The translations under genes and the position numbers were made by a program. This document shows positions 47,819 through 57,868 of a DNA stretch of 64,000 nucleotides, in pieces (the first letter of the stretch is position 1; the number at the start of each line of letters is the position of its first letter). Source of the DNA: Thiosocius teredinicola (GTDB lineage Bacteria; Pseudomonadota; Gammaproteobacteria; Chromatiales; Chromatiaceae); the NCBI RefSeq assembly GCF_002009425.1, contig NZ_CP019936.1:310001-374000 (forward strand). Reading direction: 5' to 3'. The notes below the pieces were generated by a model. The model was not told the DNA's origin and searched no databases. It was given only the letters and a program-made list of their open reading frames with translations.

Positions 47819-48433
47819 ATGGATTCGGCGAAGCAACAACTGAGCGACCATCAGGCGGCCTTGCGTGCCTGCCGCCAATGCCCGCAGATGATCGGCCCGG
47901 TGGTGGTAGGGCAGCCGGTCATGTCGCCGATCCTGATGGTCGGCCAGGCGCCGGGGCAACACGAGGGACGATTGGGGCGTCCGTTTGCCTGGACTGCGGG
48001 CAAGACACTGTTCGGCTGGTATGAGCAGATCGGCCTCGACGAGACGGCGTTTCGTGAGCGCGTCTACATGGCGGCGGTCTGCCGATGCTTTCCCGGCAAA
48101 AAAGCCAAAGGAGGCGACCGCGTGCCGTCGCCCGGCGAGATCGAGAACTGCGCGGCGTGGCTCGACGCGGAGCTGCGCCTGCTGCGGCCGAGCTTGCTGA
48201 TTCCCGTGGGTAAGCTGGCAATCGCGCAGTTTCTGCCGGTGGGCAAGTTGAGCGATGTCATCGGCCGATCGCACCGTGTCGAGGTGGCCGGTCATGCGGT
48301 AGACGTGATCCCACTGCCTCACCCGTCGGGAGCCTCGACCTGGCATCGCACGGAACCGGGTATATCGCTGTTGCACAAGGCGTTGGGCCTGATTGAATCG
48401 CATCCGGCGTGGCGCGCAATATTGGATGGTTGA
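47819..48433 (+). CDS. Uracil-DNA glycosylase family protein (family 4-like)
   Basis: A 204-residue DNA-repair glycosylase fold. GQAPGQHEGRLGRPF (from about 42) is the catalytic motif of the family 4/5 uracil-DNA glycosylases, and HPSGAS near residue 164 is the second. Cysteines at about 18, 21, 90 and 111 fit the four [4Fe-4S] ligands. The usual acidic/asparagine residue of motif 1 is Q/H-rich here, so activity on uracil is likely but not certain. Confidence 0.82.
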   Translation: MDSAKQQLSDHQAALRACRQCPQMIGPVVVGQPVMSPILMVGQAPGQHEGRLGRPFAWTAGKTLFGWYEQIGLDETAFRERVYMAAVCRCFPGKKAKGGDRVPSPGEIENCAAWLDAELRLLRPSLLIPVGKLAIAQFLPVGKLSDVIGRSHRVEVAGHAVDVIPLPHPSGASTWHRTEPGISLLHKALGLIESHPAWRAILDG

Positions 48434-48516
48434 ATCCGATACCGGCACGTCATAATCGCGTAAGCTTTGCGCTGTATCCCAACCAATCAATTCGAACATT
48501 CGTGAGGGACGTCATC

Positions 48517-49293
48517 ATGAGACTTTTGTTGTCGGGTTTGCTGTTTGCGGTGATCAGCGTGACCGCGCAGGCGGAAGTACAGACCAAGGCTGTCGAGTAC
48601 AAAGACGGTGAGACCACCTTGACCGGGCACCTGTACTGGGACGATGCGATCGAAGGCAAACGCCCCGGCGTGCTGGTCATTCACGAGTGGTGGGGGCTGA
48701 ACGACTACGCCAAGAAACGCGCGCACATGCTGGCCGAACTGGGGTTTGTGGCGTTTGCCGCCGATATGTACGGTGACGGGCATGTGACCGACAAACCGGA
48801 CCAGGCCAAGACCTGGATGCAGGAGGTCACAGCGGATGTCGAGGGCTGGCGTGAGCTTGCACTGCTCGGGCTGGAGCAACTCAAGGCCAGTGGCATGGTG
48901 GAGGGAGACAATGTTGCCGCTATCGGCTATTGCTTCGGCGGCGCGACGATCCTGCAGATGGCGTATGCAAATGCGCCGTTGAAAGGGGTCGTCAGCTTTC
49001 ACGGTGCATTGCCGGCTGCCCCTGAAGAAGCAAAAGGCAAGATTGGTCCGCAGATACTGATTCTGCACGGGCAGGCGGATTCGTTCGTGGCCCCCGAGGT
49101 GGTGACCAACTTCCGCAACAAACTGGACGAAGCCGGTGCCAATTGGGAAATGAACACGTATGGCGGAGCGCGCCATGGTTTCACCAATCCCGATGCGGCG
49201 TCGTTCGGCATCGAGAACCTGCAATACAACGAGCAGGCGGATCGGCGTTCATGGGAGCGGATGCAGTCGTTCTTTACCGAGATATTCGACTGA
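48517..49293 (+). CDS. Exported dienelactone hydrolase-like protein
   Basis: A 258-residue alpha/beta hydrolase with a signal peptide (about 1-19, cleavage after AQA). The nucleophile is cysteine in GYCFGG (about 139), followed by the aspartate in ILHGQADSFV and the histidine in GARHGF, the DLH triad. It keeps IHEWWGLND, typical of the family. Most DLH proteins are cytoplasmic, so export is notable. ATG 48517 with GAGGGA upstream is chosen over the longer frame from 48409. Confidence 0.88.
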   Translation: MRLLLSGLLFAVISVTAQAEVQTKAVEYKDGETTLTGHLYWDDAIEGKRPGVLVIHEWWGLNDYAKKRAHMLAELGFVAFAADMYGDGHVTDKPDQAKTWMQEVTADVEGWRELALLGLEQLKASGMVEGDNVAAIGYCFGGATILQMAYANAPLKGVVSFHGALPAAPEEAKGKIGPQILILHGQADSFVAPEVVTNFRNKLDEAGANWEMNTYGGARHGFTNPDAASFGIENLQYNEQADRRSWERMQSFFTEIFD

Positions 49294-49378
49294 AGGCAGT
49301 CGGCCAAGCGGTCACGGCGCTGCGGGCGCCGTTGGCTGTGAGGCATTTAGATCGGGACTGTGTCACTTTCAGCAGAAC

Positions 49379-49415
49379 TGCGGCGCCGGTTGTGACATCA
49401 TGTCGCCGCAATTTT
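49379..49415 (+). terminator. Terminator after the dienelactone hydrolase-like gene
   Basis: TGCGGCG (49379-49385) pairs with CGCCGCA (49404-49410), followed by ATTTTT. The loop is long (18 bases), but the stem and T-run sit 86 bases after the stop. Confidence 0.55.
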
Positions 49416-49502
49416 TCCTTCGGCTGCCGGGTTCGGATACCACCTTGTGGGGTGTCTTTCGTGAGCGCGGCACCGGAATCGTTTTAAGTAGCGTGTCAGA
49501 CA

Positions 49503-50225
49503 ATGAAAAAGAACGTCATCATTCTTACCAACGGCCTGTCCGGCAGTTCGGTGCTTGCCGGCCTCATCGCGCGAGGCGGTTACTGGCTGGGTAAGGAGAC
49601 GTTCAAGAAACCTGATTACGATACCTACGAGAACAAGCGACTGGTCGATTTGAACAAGCAGTTGTTCGACCAGGTCGGCTATGAAGGCAACTACGACATG
49701 GTCTTCAATGCCGCCGAGATCGATTTTTTCGCCCACCCCAAGCAGGCGATCGATCCCACGGAATACCGCGAGTTTCTCGCCGAGTGCAACGAACACATGC
49801 CTTGGATCTGGAAAGACCCCAGGCTGTGGCTCACGATCTACTACTGGCGCGATCTGCTCGATCTCGACCAGATCAAGTTCGTCAATCTGACACGCGATCC
49901 GATGCAGACCTGGGTGTCGGTAACCATCAGGCGACAGATCCAGGAATTCGGCTACCTCAAAGGTTATCTGCACGGTATCCGCGATTCGATTCGCAAGTTC
50001 CTCAAAGACAACAACGCCGAACACATCGAGCTGCAGTTTGAAGATCTGCTGCTGCGTCCCGAGGCAACCATCGATCGTTTGAATGAATTTCTTGGCTGCT
50101 CGTTGGGCGTCGAGGATCTGCAGGCGGTCTACCGCGGCGAGTTGTACAAAAAGCCGAAGGGCTTCGGTGATATCGTGAAGGCCGGCCTGATCTACGCCAA
50201 GAACTACGGCGAGCGGTATCGTTAG
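49503..50225 (+). CDS. Sulfotransferase-family protein
   Basis: A 240-residue protein. The N-terminal VIILTNGLSGSSVLAGLIARGG resembles a 5'-phosphosulfate binding loop (a variant of the KSGTT-type P-loop), and FVNLTRDPMQTWVS fits the 3'-phosphate binding region of PAPS-dependent sulfotransferases. The C-terminus has the expected FEDLLLRPEATIDRLNEFLG. It could add sulfate to a glycan or lipid in the adjacent surface-polysaccharide locus. Its by-product PAP would be recycled by CysQ. It follows a terminator and precedes a convergent GT-C protein. Confidence 0.75.
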   Translation: MKKNVIILTNGLSGSSVLAGLIARGGYWLGKETFKKPDYDTYENKRLVDLNKQLFDQVGYEGNYDMVFNAAEIDFFAHPKQAIDPTEYREFLAECNEHMPWIWKDPRLWLTIYYWRDLLDLDQIKFVNLTRDPMQTWVSVTIRRQIQEFGYLKGYLHGIRDSIRKFLKDNNAEHIELQFEDLLLRPEATIDRLNEFLGCSLGVEDLQAVYRGELYKKPKGFGDIVKAGLIYAKNYGERYR

Positions 50226-50227
50226 GT

Positions 50228-50257
50228 CGTGGGCGCGGGGCGCTGGCGGCGCCCACG
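50228..50257 (+). terminator. Hairpin between the sulfotransferase and GT-C genes
   Basis: CGTGGGCGC (50228-50236) pairs with GCGCCCACG (50249-50257) three bases after the sulfotransferase stop. There is no T-run. It could serve either convergent gene. Confidence 0.4.
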
Positions 50258-50390
50258 ATGTGCCCCAGTTGGGCTGAAGCCGACCGGCTCCGGCCGCTGA
50301 CTGTTTTGTCGCATAGGGTTACGTAATCGGCGGGCGCACGTTCCCGCCGCGTCCGGGGTATATCCGGTCGAGTTGCTGCCCGGGCTTTGC

Positions 50391-52019
50391 CTATTCCGTC
50401 TCTTCTGCCGGCTCCGGCAGGCAATCGATATTGTCCAACGCTGCCGGTAGCTGATCGTGATTGATTCGATACAGGGCGGCTCGGTCGCGGCTCTCTCGTG
50501 TACCTGCTTCAAACTGCAGTTCGAACAGTTCCGGGTAGTCGTCGACGAGCCGCTCAACGATTCTCGTACGCAACAGGCCCGGCATTTCCACGAGGTAATC
50601 AGGATGGCGTTCGGCGATCAGCGACAGGGTTGGGCCGCTGCATTTCGACCGCGAGACCTGGAACGATTGGCGGTTGGTGAGCAGTGGCATGATCCCCCAG
50701 TCTGTCGATAGCAGGATGCTGTCTGGCGCTGTGGTTTCGCGTATCTGCTGCGCAGTGCGGTCGATTGATGCCATTCGCGTTGCCCATCGCTCGGTGTTTT
50801 CGCGGGAGATATCGTCGCTCCAAGACAGTACACCGGAGGCGAGCATGAGCGCGACCGCAATCCCGCTGCCCACGGCGATGGTGGCCTTCATCCACACCTT
50901 CGTCGAAAGCTCATACAACCAGGCCAGCCCGAGCCCGGCCATGACGGCGGCAAACGGTACCATCGGGATCCAGTAGCGCTGGGGAAAGTAGAGGCTTGTC
51001 CCCTCGAGGGAGTCTTTCATCAAGAAAGCCAGGGAAACGATTACGTATGCCGCCTCCATCACCGAGGCGCGTCGCAGCCATGGCCAAAAGCCCAAGGTCA
51101 TCAATCCGAGTGCAAGGGCGCTCTTCACCTCAAGCGGAAACCAGTGTTGCACGTCGTTCAGAAAGCTTTTCGCCAGTGAGCCGAAGAGTGTCATTGCCTG
51201 GTAAACGGGATACTTCCATGCAGCGTCGATCCAGTCGGCTTCGCCCCAATCGGCTTCGGAAATGCTCAGGCCCTCTTGGCCGAAGAAAAACTCTCCCGCC
51301 ATGTTGTAGGTATCTGGTGTGTACAGCGCATAGTTACGCGCGGTCCAGATCACGAATGGAACAACACTGACGATGCCGGCCATCGCCAGCAGAAAAAACG
51401 CTTTGAAATTGCGGTCTCGATTGCGCACAAAATGCACGATCAGCGCCAGGCCGAACGCCCCGATAAGGAACAGGCCCTGGAAGCGCACAAGCGATGCGAA
51501 GCCGACCAGCAGGGCACAGGCGAAGACCAGCCAATAGTTGTCTTCGGTCAGGAAGCGCCGCCATACCCAGAGCGCGGCGATGGATACGCCGAGAAAAGGC
51601 ACGCCCGACATGACGAGTGTCGTCTGCTGCATGATCAGCGCGTTGGCCGCCATCAGCAACGGCAGCAACAGACCCGTCCAGCCAAAGCGTCCGGCGTTGA
51701 AATAGCCGCGGATGATCCACAGCGTGGTGACGCCCAACGCCGCCGCGACCAGATGCAGCACTTGGAAATTCAGCCCCCAGATCTTGATCGGGAGGTACAA
51801 CAGCATGCTGAGGCCGGGATAGTAGAGGATGTTGGGATGGCCGTTGAACCAGTAGCGTCCCTCTTCGGCCATGGTGACGGCCGACGCGATGTATACGGCC
51901 CCGTCCGGGTGGTAGCGCCACGTTTCCGGGGCCATGGCCACCAAGGCCGCCGAGATCACCGCCAGCACGATGATCTGGGCGAGACTCCAGTGCAGGGCGG
52001 CAGGGTCGCGCTTAAACAT
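50391..52019 (-). CDS. GT-C (ArnT/PMT-like) membrane glycosyltransferase
   Basis: A 542-residue membrane protein with about 10-12 helices. The first loop, YHPDGAVYIASAVTMAEEG, followed by YYPGLSMLLYLP, matches the acidic active-site loop and PG motif of the ArnT/PMT GT-C group. A C-terminal soluble domain of about 130 residues follows the last helix. It probably transfers a sugar from a polyprenyl phosphate donor on the periplasmic side. It lies 58 bases after rmlD and may belong to the same transcript, although a hairpin lies between them. Confidence 0.82.
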   Translation of the reverse strand: MFKRDPAALHWSLAQIIVLAVISAALVAMAPETWRYHPDGAVYIASAVTMAEEGRYWFNGHPNILYYPGLSMLLYLPIKIWGLNFQVLHLVAAALGVTTLWIIRGYFNAGRFGWTGLLLPLLMAANALIMQQTTLVMSGVPFLGVSIAALWVWRRFLTEDNYWLVFACALLVGFASLVRFQGLFLIGAFGLALIVHFVRNRDRNFKAFFLLAMAGIVSVVPFVIWTARNYALYTPDTYNMAGEFFFGQEGLSISEADWGEADWIDAAWKYPVYQAMTLFGSLAKSFLNDVQHWFPLEVKSALALGLMTLGFWPWLRRASVMEAAYVIVSLAFLMKDSLEGTSLYFPQRYWIPMVPFAAVMAGLGLAWLYELSTKVWMKATIAVGSGIAVALMLASGVLSWSDDISRENTERWATRMASIDRTAQQIRETTAPDSILLSTDWGIMPLLTNRQSFQVSRSKCSGPTLSLIAERHPDYLVEMPGLLRTRIVERLVDDYPELFELQFEAGTRESRDRAALYRINHDQLPAALDNIDCLPEPAEETE

Positions 52020-52026
52020 AAACAGG

Positions 52027-52060
52027 GCGCTCCAAGGCCTTTCGTATGGAAGGCCGGCGC
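52027..52060 (-). terminator. Hairpin between rmlD and the GT-C gene
   Basis: GGCCTT (52036-52041) pairs with AAGGCC (52050-52055), with outer GCGC pairing across 52027-52030 and 52057-52060. On the minus strand it is followed by CCTGTTTATG. It may end or attenuate the rhamnose operon. Confidence 0.4.
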
Positions 52061-52076
52061 AATAACAACACCGCGG

Positions 52077-52955
52077 CTATGCGGCGTCCAGGCATTGTGC
52101 GAGGCCGTCGCCCCAGGGGGGTAGCGCGACGCCAAAGGTGTCGACGAGTTTTGTGCAGTCCATCACCGAGTTCTTGGGGCGCGCCGCCGGCGTTGGATAG
52201 TCCGCCGTCGTGATGGCCTCGAGTTCGCAATCAAGCCCGAGCCTTTGCTGGATAGCTTGCGCGAAACCGAACCACGACGTCGAGCCGGACGGTGCCATAT
52301 TGTAGACGCCGCTCAGACGCTTCAGGGCTTCGATGCTGTCCGGTAGGGATGTGATCACCGAGAGCGTTGCGGTCGCGATGTCGCCGCACCAGGTTGGGCT
52401 GCCGATCTGATCGGCCACGATGCGCAACTGGTCGCGCTCTTGCATCAGGCGTTGCATCGTCAGCAAGAAGTTATGCCCGCGATTGCCGTAGACCCAGCTG
52501 ACGCGGAAGATCAGGGCGGCACAACCGCTGGCTAGCAACGCCTTATCGCCGGACAGCTTGCTCTCGCCGTAGACGTTGATCGGCGCGGGCGGATCGGACT
52601 CCAAATAGGGCCCCGGTTTGCTGCCGTCAAACACGTAGTCGGTCGAGTAGTGGACAACCAGTGCGTCGTGCTGGCCTGCCCATTTGCCCAATACCTCGGG
52701 TAGGTCCCGGTTTAGGCGCAGTGCCTGGTCTCGTTCTTGTTCGGCACGATCAACGGCCGTGTAGGCAGCGGCGTTGATGATCACCTCGGGGCGCTGGTCG
52801 TCCAGCATGGCCTTCACGCGAGGTAGGTCCGACAGGTCGAGCGCAATCCCGGCGTGGCCGTCTCGCGACACACCGACGGTATCGGTATTTCTCGGGAGCC
52901 GCTGCATGAGCTCCCATCCGACCTGACCGTTGGCGCCTAACACCAGGTAACGCAT
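52077..52955 (-). CDS. rfbD: dTDP-4-dehydrorhamnose reductase
   Basis: A 292-residue NAD(P)-dependent reductase, the last step of dTDP-L-rhamnose synthesis. The nucleotide fold is LGANGQVGWELMQRL. INAAAYTAVDRAE, YSTDYVFDGSKPGPY and the catalytic YGESKLSG are intact, and the C-terminal region has DYPTPAARPKNSVMDC. It starts one base after the rfbC stop in the order rmlB-A-C-D, all on the minus strand. Confidence 0.96.
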   Translation of the reverse strand: MRYLVLGANGQVGWELMQRLPRNTDTVGVSRDGHAGIALDLSDLPRVKAMLDDQRPEVIINAAAYTAVDRAEQERDQALRLNRDLPEVLGKWAGQHDALVVHYSTDYVFDGSKPGPYLESDPPAPINVYGESKLSGDKALLASGCAALIFRVSWVYGNRGHNFLLTMQRLMQERDQLRIVADQIGSPTWCGDIATATLSVITSLPDSIEALKRLSGVYNMAPSGSTSWFGFAQAIQQRLGLDCELEAITTADYPTPAARPKNSVMDCTKLVDTFGVALPPWGDGLAQCLDAA

Positions 52956-52956
52956 G

Positions 52957-53511
52957 TCAGAACTTCGTGAAACGTTCGACGGGGATGTCGGCGAGCAGCG
53001 GAGCCTCGCGATCCTTGTCAGACAGTATGGGTTCGCCGATCAGTGGCCATTCGATGCCCAGGGCCGGGTCGTTCCAGCGCACGCCGAACTGGGTCTGTGG
53101 GCTGTATACATCGGTGCACTTGTAGGCGAACAGTGCCTCGTCGCTGATGACGTAGTAACCGTGGCCGAAACCCGGAGGCACGTAGAATTGGAGCCCGTTG
53201 TCGCCGCTCAATGTGATGCCGTGCCATTTGCCGAAGGTCGGCGAGCCAACCCGCAGGTCGACAGCAACATCGAAGACCGCGCCCTCAAATACCTGAACGA
53301 GTTTGCCTTGTGCAAACGGTTCCTGCGCGTGCAATCCGCGCAGCACGCCTTTGGAAGATTTGGCGAGGTTGTCTTGTACGAATGGTTTGTCGATGCCCGC
53401 GTCGCGATAGCGTTGTTGTTGCCAGGTCTCGCAGAACCAACCGCGTTCATCGGTGAACCTTTTGGGTTCAATCAGTAACAGGCCGGGAATCGGGAATCTC
53501 GTGATATTCAT
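52957..53511 (-). CDS. rfbC: dTDP-4-dehydrorhamnose 3,5-epimerase
   Basis: A 184-residue cupin epimerase of dTDP-L-rhamnose synthesis. [39 protein letters not shown], the catalytic histidine in RGLHAQ, and [12 protein letters not shown] are typical. ATG 53511 overlaps the rfbA stop by four bases (ATGA), and the rfbD start follows its stop by one base. Confidence 0.97.
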   Translation of the reverse strand: MNITRFPIPGLLLIEPKRFTDERGWFCETWQQQRYRDAGIDKPFVQDNLAKSSKGVLRGLHAQEPFAQGKLVQVFEGAVFDVAVDLRVGSPTFGKWHGITLSGDNGLQFYVPPGFGHGYYVISDEALFAYKCTDVYSPQTQFGVRWNDPALGIEWPLIGEPILSDKDREAPLLADIPVERFTKF

Positions 53512-54386
53512 TCCGGAGCATCCAGCGTTAGCAGATCAAGCAGATACTGCCCGTAGCCGTTCTTGCTGAGCGCCTCGCCCATGGTGCGCAGCTTGTCTGA
53601 GTCGAGCCAACCCTGGCGCCATGCGATTTCTTCCGGGCAACAGATCTTCAAGCCCTGGCGTTTCTCGATGGTTTCAACGAAAGCTGCAGCCTCTAGCAGA
53701 GAGTCGTGGGTGCCGGTATCGAGCCATGCCATACCGCGTCCCAGGCGGCTGAGTTCGAGTTCGCCCTGGTCAAGATAGAGCTTGTTCAGGTCGGTAATCT
53801 CGAGCTCGCCGCGCGTCGAAGGCTCGAGTGTTTTGGCGAGTTCGCAGACTTTGCCGTCATAGAAGTACAGGCCGGTGACGGCATAGTTCGATTTTGGCTT
53901 GGCGGGCTTTTCTTCGAGGCTGACCACTTGGCCTTCCTGGTTGAACTCGGCAACGCCGTAACGTTCGGGGTCGCGAACCCAGTAACCGAAAACCGTGGCA
54001 CCGCTGGTCTTCTGCGCGGCTCTGCGCAGCAGTTGACGCAGGTCGTGGCCGAAGAACAGGTTGTCGCCGAGTATCAGGCAGCAGGGCTCATTGTCGATGA
54101 ACTGTTCACCGATCAAGAAGGCCTCTGCCAGGCCGCCCGGATGATCCTGCACCGCGTACTCGATGTTGATGCCCCACTGCGAACCGTCGCTCAACAGGTC
54201 CTTGAACAAGGGGTTGTCGCGTGGGGTGGTGATCACCAGGATGTCTTTGATGCCCGCCATCATCAACGTGGATAGCGGGTAGTAGATCATCGGTTTGTCG
54301 TACACCGGCAGGAGCTGTTTGCTGACCGACAGTGTGATCGGGTGGAGACGTGTGCCGGCGCCGCCCGCCAGGATGATGCCTTTCAT
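53508..54386 (-). CDS. rfbA: Glucose-1-phosphate thymidylyltransferase
   Basis: A 292-residue nucleotidyltransferase making dTDP-glucose. [32 protein letters not shown] is the classic start, with [11 protein letters not shown] and [13 protein letters not shown] further on. ATG 54386 is chosen; the frame stays open for another 68 codons upstream through the end of rfbB, but those residues are a shadow. It overlaps rfbC by four bases. Confidence 0.97.
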   Translation of the reverse strand: MKGIILAGGAGTRLHPITLSVSKQLLPVYDKPMIYYPLSTLMMAGIKDILVITTPRDNPLFKDLLSDGSQWGINIEYAVQDHPGGLAEAFLIGEQFIDNEPCCLILGDNLFFGHDLRQLLRRAAQKTSGATVFGYWVRDPERYGVAEFNQEGQVVSLEEKPAKPKSNYAVTGLYFYDGKVCELAKTLEPSTRGELEITDLNKLYLDQGELELSRLGRGMAWLDTGTHDSLLEAAAFVETIEKRQGLKICCPEEIAWRQGWLDSDKLRTMGEALSKNGYGQYLLDLLTLDAPE

Positions 54387-54408
54387 GTCGTGATCTCGCG
54401 TCCCTGTA

Positions 54409-55500
54409 TCAGCCGTTGCCGGCAGTGTTTCCCAGACCGAGGCGCTGTCCGTCGTAGCTGCCGGATTTGACCTCGTCGCACCAATCGATGTTGTCGAGGT
54501 ACCAGCGAACGGTCTTGCGCATGGCCGACTCGAAGGTTTCGCGCGGCTCCCAGCCCAGGTCGGCCTTGATCTTGCTCGCGTCGATTGCATAGCGCCAGTC
54601 GTGGCCGGGTCGGTCAGCGACGAAGGTCTTCAACTGCGCATGCGGTTTGTGAGGCGAATCGGGTACCAGCTCGTCGAGCAGTTCGCAGAGCGTGTCGACC
54701 ACCTGCAGGTTGGTGCGCTCGCTGTTGCCCCCGACGTTGTACATCTCCCCCGGCTGGCCCGCGGTCACTACGCGCCAGATCGCGCGGCAATGGTCTTCAA
54801 CAAACAACCAATCGCGCACGTTTTGCCCGGTGCCGTAGATCGGCAGCGGATTGCCGGCCAGGGCGTTGAGGATCATCAGTGGGATGAGTTTTTCCGGATA
54901 TTGGTACGGGCCGAAATTGTTTGAGCAGTTGGTTGTGAGGGTCGGCAAACCATAGGTGTGGTGCCAGGCCCTGACCAAGTGATCCGACGCAGCCTTGGAG
55001 GCCGAGTAGGGGGAGTTCGGTGCGTACGGCGTGTTCTCTGTGAACGCACCCGTTTCACCGAGCGTTCCATAGACCTCGTCGGTGGATACGTGCAGAAACC
55101 GGAAGCCGTCCTTCTCGTCAGCCGGCAATCCCTGCCAGTACTTGAGAGCAACATCCAGCAGGTTGTACGTGCCGACAACATTGGTCTGAATGAAGGCGCC
55201 GGGGCCTTCGATCGACCGGTCTACATGACTCTCGGCGGCAAAGTTGACGACGGCTGTCGGCCGAAAATCGGCCACCACTTTCGCGATCAGCGTCGGGTCG
55301 GCGATATCGCCATGAACGAATTCATACCTTGCAGTACCTGCCACGTCGGCGAGCGACGCTTCGTTGCCTGCATAGGTCAGCAGATCAATGTTCAGGATCT
55401 GCGCCTGGGTGTCGGTCAGCAGGTGGCGAACAAAATTGCTGCCTATGAATCCACAGCCGCCGGTCACGATGACCCGGGGGTTTTGCGCATCAGCTAACAT
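54409..55500 (-). CDS. rfbB: dTDP-glucose 4,6-dehydratase
   Basis: A 363-residue NAD-dependent dehydratase. [33 protein letters not shown] and the catalytic [11 protein letters not shown] are intact, and [13 protein letters not shown] is typical. It is the first gene of the rmlBACD block, 22 bases before rfbA. The upstream 580 bases hold no gene and probably carry the promoter; TAGTAT on the minus strand (55541-55546) could be a -10 element. Confidence 0.97.
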   Translation of the reverse strand: MLADAQNPRVIVTGGCGFIGSNFVRHLLTDTQAQILNIDLLTYAGNEASLADVAGTARYEFVHGDIADPTLIAKVVADFRPTAVVNFAAESHVDRSIEGPGAFIQTNVVGTYNLLDVALKYWQGLPADEKDGFRFLHVSTDEVYGTLGETGAFTENTPYAPNSPYSASKAASDHLVRAWHHTYGLPTLTTNCSNNFGPYQYPEKLIPLMILNALAGNPLPIYGTGQNVRDWLFVEDHCRAIWRVVTAGQPGEMYNVGGNSERTNLQVVDTLCELLDELVPDSPHKPHAQLKTFVADRPGHDWRYAIDASKIKADLGWEPRETFESAMRKTVRWYLDNIDWCDEVKSGSYDGQRLGLGNTAGNG

Positions 55501-56079
55501 TTTTTTTGGCTACATCGGAATGCTATTCGAGCGGAGCCTGCATACTAGCACGCACCCCGGCGGGCTGTTGATTTTCCACGGCGGGCGATGTGAGCCACCC
55601 ACCAAAGTCGGCAATCGATGCACTGAACCAATCGATTTCATTGTTTTGGGCACCATGCAGGCCGGGGCCGCTTCTGGTTATGGAGGCTGCGGTTGGTGAT
55701 CAGGTGTTCCTCAATGGTGCACTTTGATGCCGTCATAATTGTGACACCAGCACGGCGCATCATTTCTAGTCGCGTAGGCTTTGGTGCATCCAAACGGGTT
55801 CCTTTTGCCTAGTTGATCGGCGCTAGACGAATCTGTCGACGATGGCCCAGATCAGTTGCAGCGGCGGGTGTTGCTGCAGGGTATGGCAGTAAAGGTACTT
55901 GTTGTCTTCCGGAATGGTTTCTGCCGAATCGGCTCTGATCACCGACAGATTTCGGTCTTTCGGGGTAGCACGGCCGGCGTGGAATTTCAGCGTCCCGCCA
56001 TCACCTCGGGAATGAGGGATACGGCCGCTCGTATCTTTAAACGCAATCTATCCAGGGGCCCCAAGCATCTGCACCCGGG
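55501..56079. other. 579-base gap upstream of rfbB
   Basis: No frame here looks coding. It lies between two minus-strand genes and is visibly richer in A/T than the rml genes around 55700-55800. It most likely carries the 3' region of the GT2 gene and the promoter of the rml block. No RfaH ops-like element could be identified. Confidence 0.5.
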
Positions 56080-57096
56080 TTACGTACGGTTGAGTACCAT
56101 CGACCAGATCTTGGATGCGCGTTCCTGTTGTCCGTTTAGCACGCGAATCATCGCTTCGACCAATAGGTATCCCTTAACTGACAGTATGTAGTGTGGATAG
56201 AACCGGCGGGTAAATGTCAGTCGACTCTTTACCAGGTAGTAATCGGAAAGTGCGCTACGCCCGCTGCTCCAGTTCGACGACCCCGCACTTGCCCCGCTTT
56301 TGTGGAAGACAAAGCTATCTTGCGCATAGCGCATTCGATACCGATGCTTCGACCGCAAAGCCCAGTCAATCTCTTCGTAGTACAAAAAGTAGTCTTCCGT
56401 CATCAAGCCTACGGTTTCCAGAAACTGCCGGGAAACAAACATCGATGCTCCCATGACGTAGTCCAGTTGCCTTTCAATCCCGGCTTCATCAACAGTGCGG
56501 TATGTGGATCGGATTCTTCCGATATGCATTGCCCGGCCTATCATGGGGAAATAGCGGGCTCCGCCAAACGCCTGTACCCGATCGGGATGGTGGTAGTAGC
56601 GTATGGTTGATCCGACGATACCGGTGTCGTGGCTGTCGGTCGCCTTCTGTACCAGCGCTTGCAATGCAGACTTGTCGACGACCGTGTCGTTGTTCAGCAA
56701 CCACGCCCAGCGCATATCCGGTTGCCCCAACGCGATCTGCAGACCGACATTGTTTCCGCCGGCGAAGCCGAGGTTCTCCTGGCAGTCGACCAGCAGCAAT
56801 TGAGGGCAAGAGCCGCTGGAAAGATTGCCCGCTTGGGTGCGATCGATCTGCCGCCAGTCCAACGGCTTAGCCACGGCAGGTGATGAATAGGCCGACATCG
56901 CGGACAGGGTCGGCTTTGCCTCCCGGTCGCCCTCTGCCCATTCCCGAATACGGGCCAGAGAGTCATCGTCGGAACCATTGTCGCAAACGATGACTTTGAA
57001 GCTTCCATTCATTCTGAAAAGGCTTTCCAGACATTCCAGCGTGTCCTGCCAGCCCTTCCAATTGACGATCACGATATAGGTTATCGATTTGTTCAC
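56080..57096 (-). CDS. Glycosyltransferase family 2, rhamnosyltransferase-like
   Basis: A 338-residue GT-A enzyme. VIVNWKGWQDTLECLESLF, VCDNGSDDDSL, NLGFAGGNNVG and the acidic LLNNDTVVD (DxD-like) are the pattern of WbbL-type rhamnosyltransferases. YYEEIDWALRSKHR is also typical. Its position beside rmlBACD fits transfer of L-rhamnose, but the donor is unproven. The linker around residues 60-95 is longer than usual. Confidence 0.85.
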   Translation of the reverse strand: MNKSITYIVIVNWKGWQDTLECLESLFRMNGSFKVIVCDNGSDDDSLARIREWAEGDREAKPTLSAMSAYSSPAVAKPLDWRQIDRTQAGNLSSGSCPQLLLVDCQENLGFAGGNNVGLQIALGQPDMRWAWLLNNDTVVDKSALQALVQKATDSHDTGIVGSTIRYYHHPDRVQAFGGARYFPMIGRAMHIGRIRSTYRTVDEAGIERQLDYVMGASMFVSRQFLETVGLMTEDYFLYYEEIDWALRSKHRYRMRYAQDSFVFHKSGASAGSSNWSSGRSALSDYYLVKSRLTFTRRFYPHYILSVKGYLLVEAMIRVLNGQQERASKIWSMVLNRT

Positions 57097-57868
57097 GCTG
57101 GTAGTTCACCCGGTCCGCTGGGATGGAGGCTATCTCAAAATAGCTATTCGTTGAATTGACCGAAATCACGCTTCGCTGCGGTGCTTTTGACGTCGATCGG
57201 TCGGTCTGGTTCCGAGGCAGGATGGCCGCGGCTTGCTACGCCAATGATAACGTTGACCAACAGGCATTTTCTCCGTGCGTTTCCGAGCGTCAATTGGGCG
57301 TGAGGCCGGCAGGCATTGAATCGCGCCGGGTCTCGCCGCCCGCGACGACGTACTGGGATGCCTCCAGGAAGCTTGCCGTCGCCCGGGTGCCGCCATTCAT
57401 GCCGCAGCAGGCGGGGCAGCCTCGCGACCTGGCGCGTCGGATGATGGCACAGGCTGGTGGCCGCCCTCGTCCGCTGGTCTAAGCGGCGGGTATCCTTCAC
57501 ATCAAATGTTGCTGCAGACTTGTAAGAGCGCCACGCAGCAGTGCACGGTTTCGCCCCACGGTGATTGGTTGGCCGAACCGAGGCGGCTTTTTACCGAACA
57601 TGTGCGGCGATGTCCATTCTGTCCGCGTGCTCCGACGACGCAGATTTTTGGCGGTTCGCGAAAGGCTCGGGGGAGCCTCGCAGCCGGAGAAAGTGTCGGT
57701 GAGCCGCCGACCTAGAGGGTCACGCTGTCAGCGAGAGTGCTGCCGAGCTCTCATCCGAGCGTCTTTCGATCGTCGTCGGCGGCTGATATTCTGCCCGCCT
57801 GACAACGCTGAAACCACACTCGTGCCGAAGAGTCGACACTCCGACAGCCTCTGGATGAACCAAGAACC
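57097..57868. other. 772-base gap upstream of the GT2/GT4 pair
   Basis: This divergent region has open frames on both strands near 57150-57500, but they lack family features and good starts. A hairpin (AGGCTC with GAGCCT, 57663-57678) lies in its right half. It probably holds promoters for both directions and possibly a leader for the plus-strand pair. Confidence 0.5.

Noticed and set aside
54387-54590. Upstream extension of the rfbA frame
   Set aside because: It overlaps the end of rfbB and adds a basic sequence not seen in RfbA; ATG 54386 gives the standard start.
57156-57482. A 108-residue frame in the gap before the GT2/GT4 pair
   Set aside because: There is no ribosome binding site, no family features, and a competing frame lies on the other strand.
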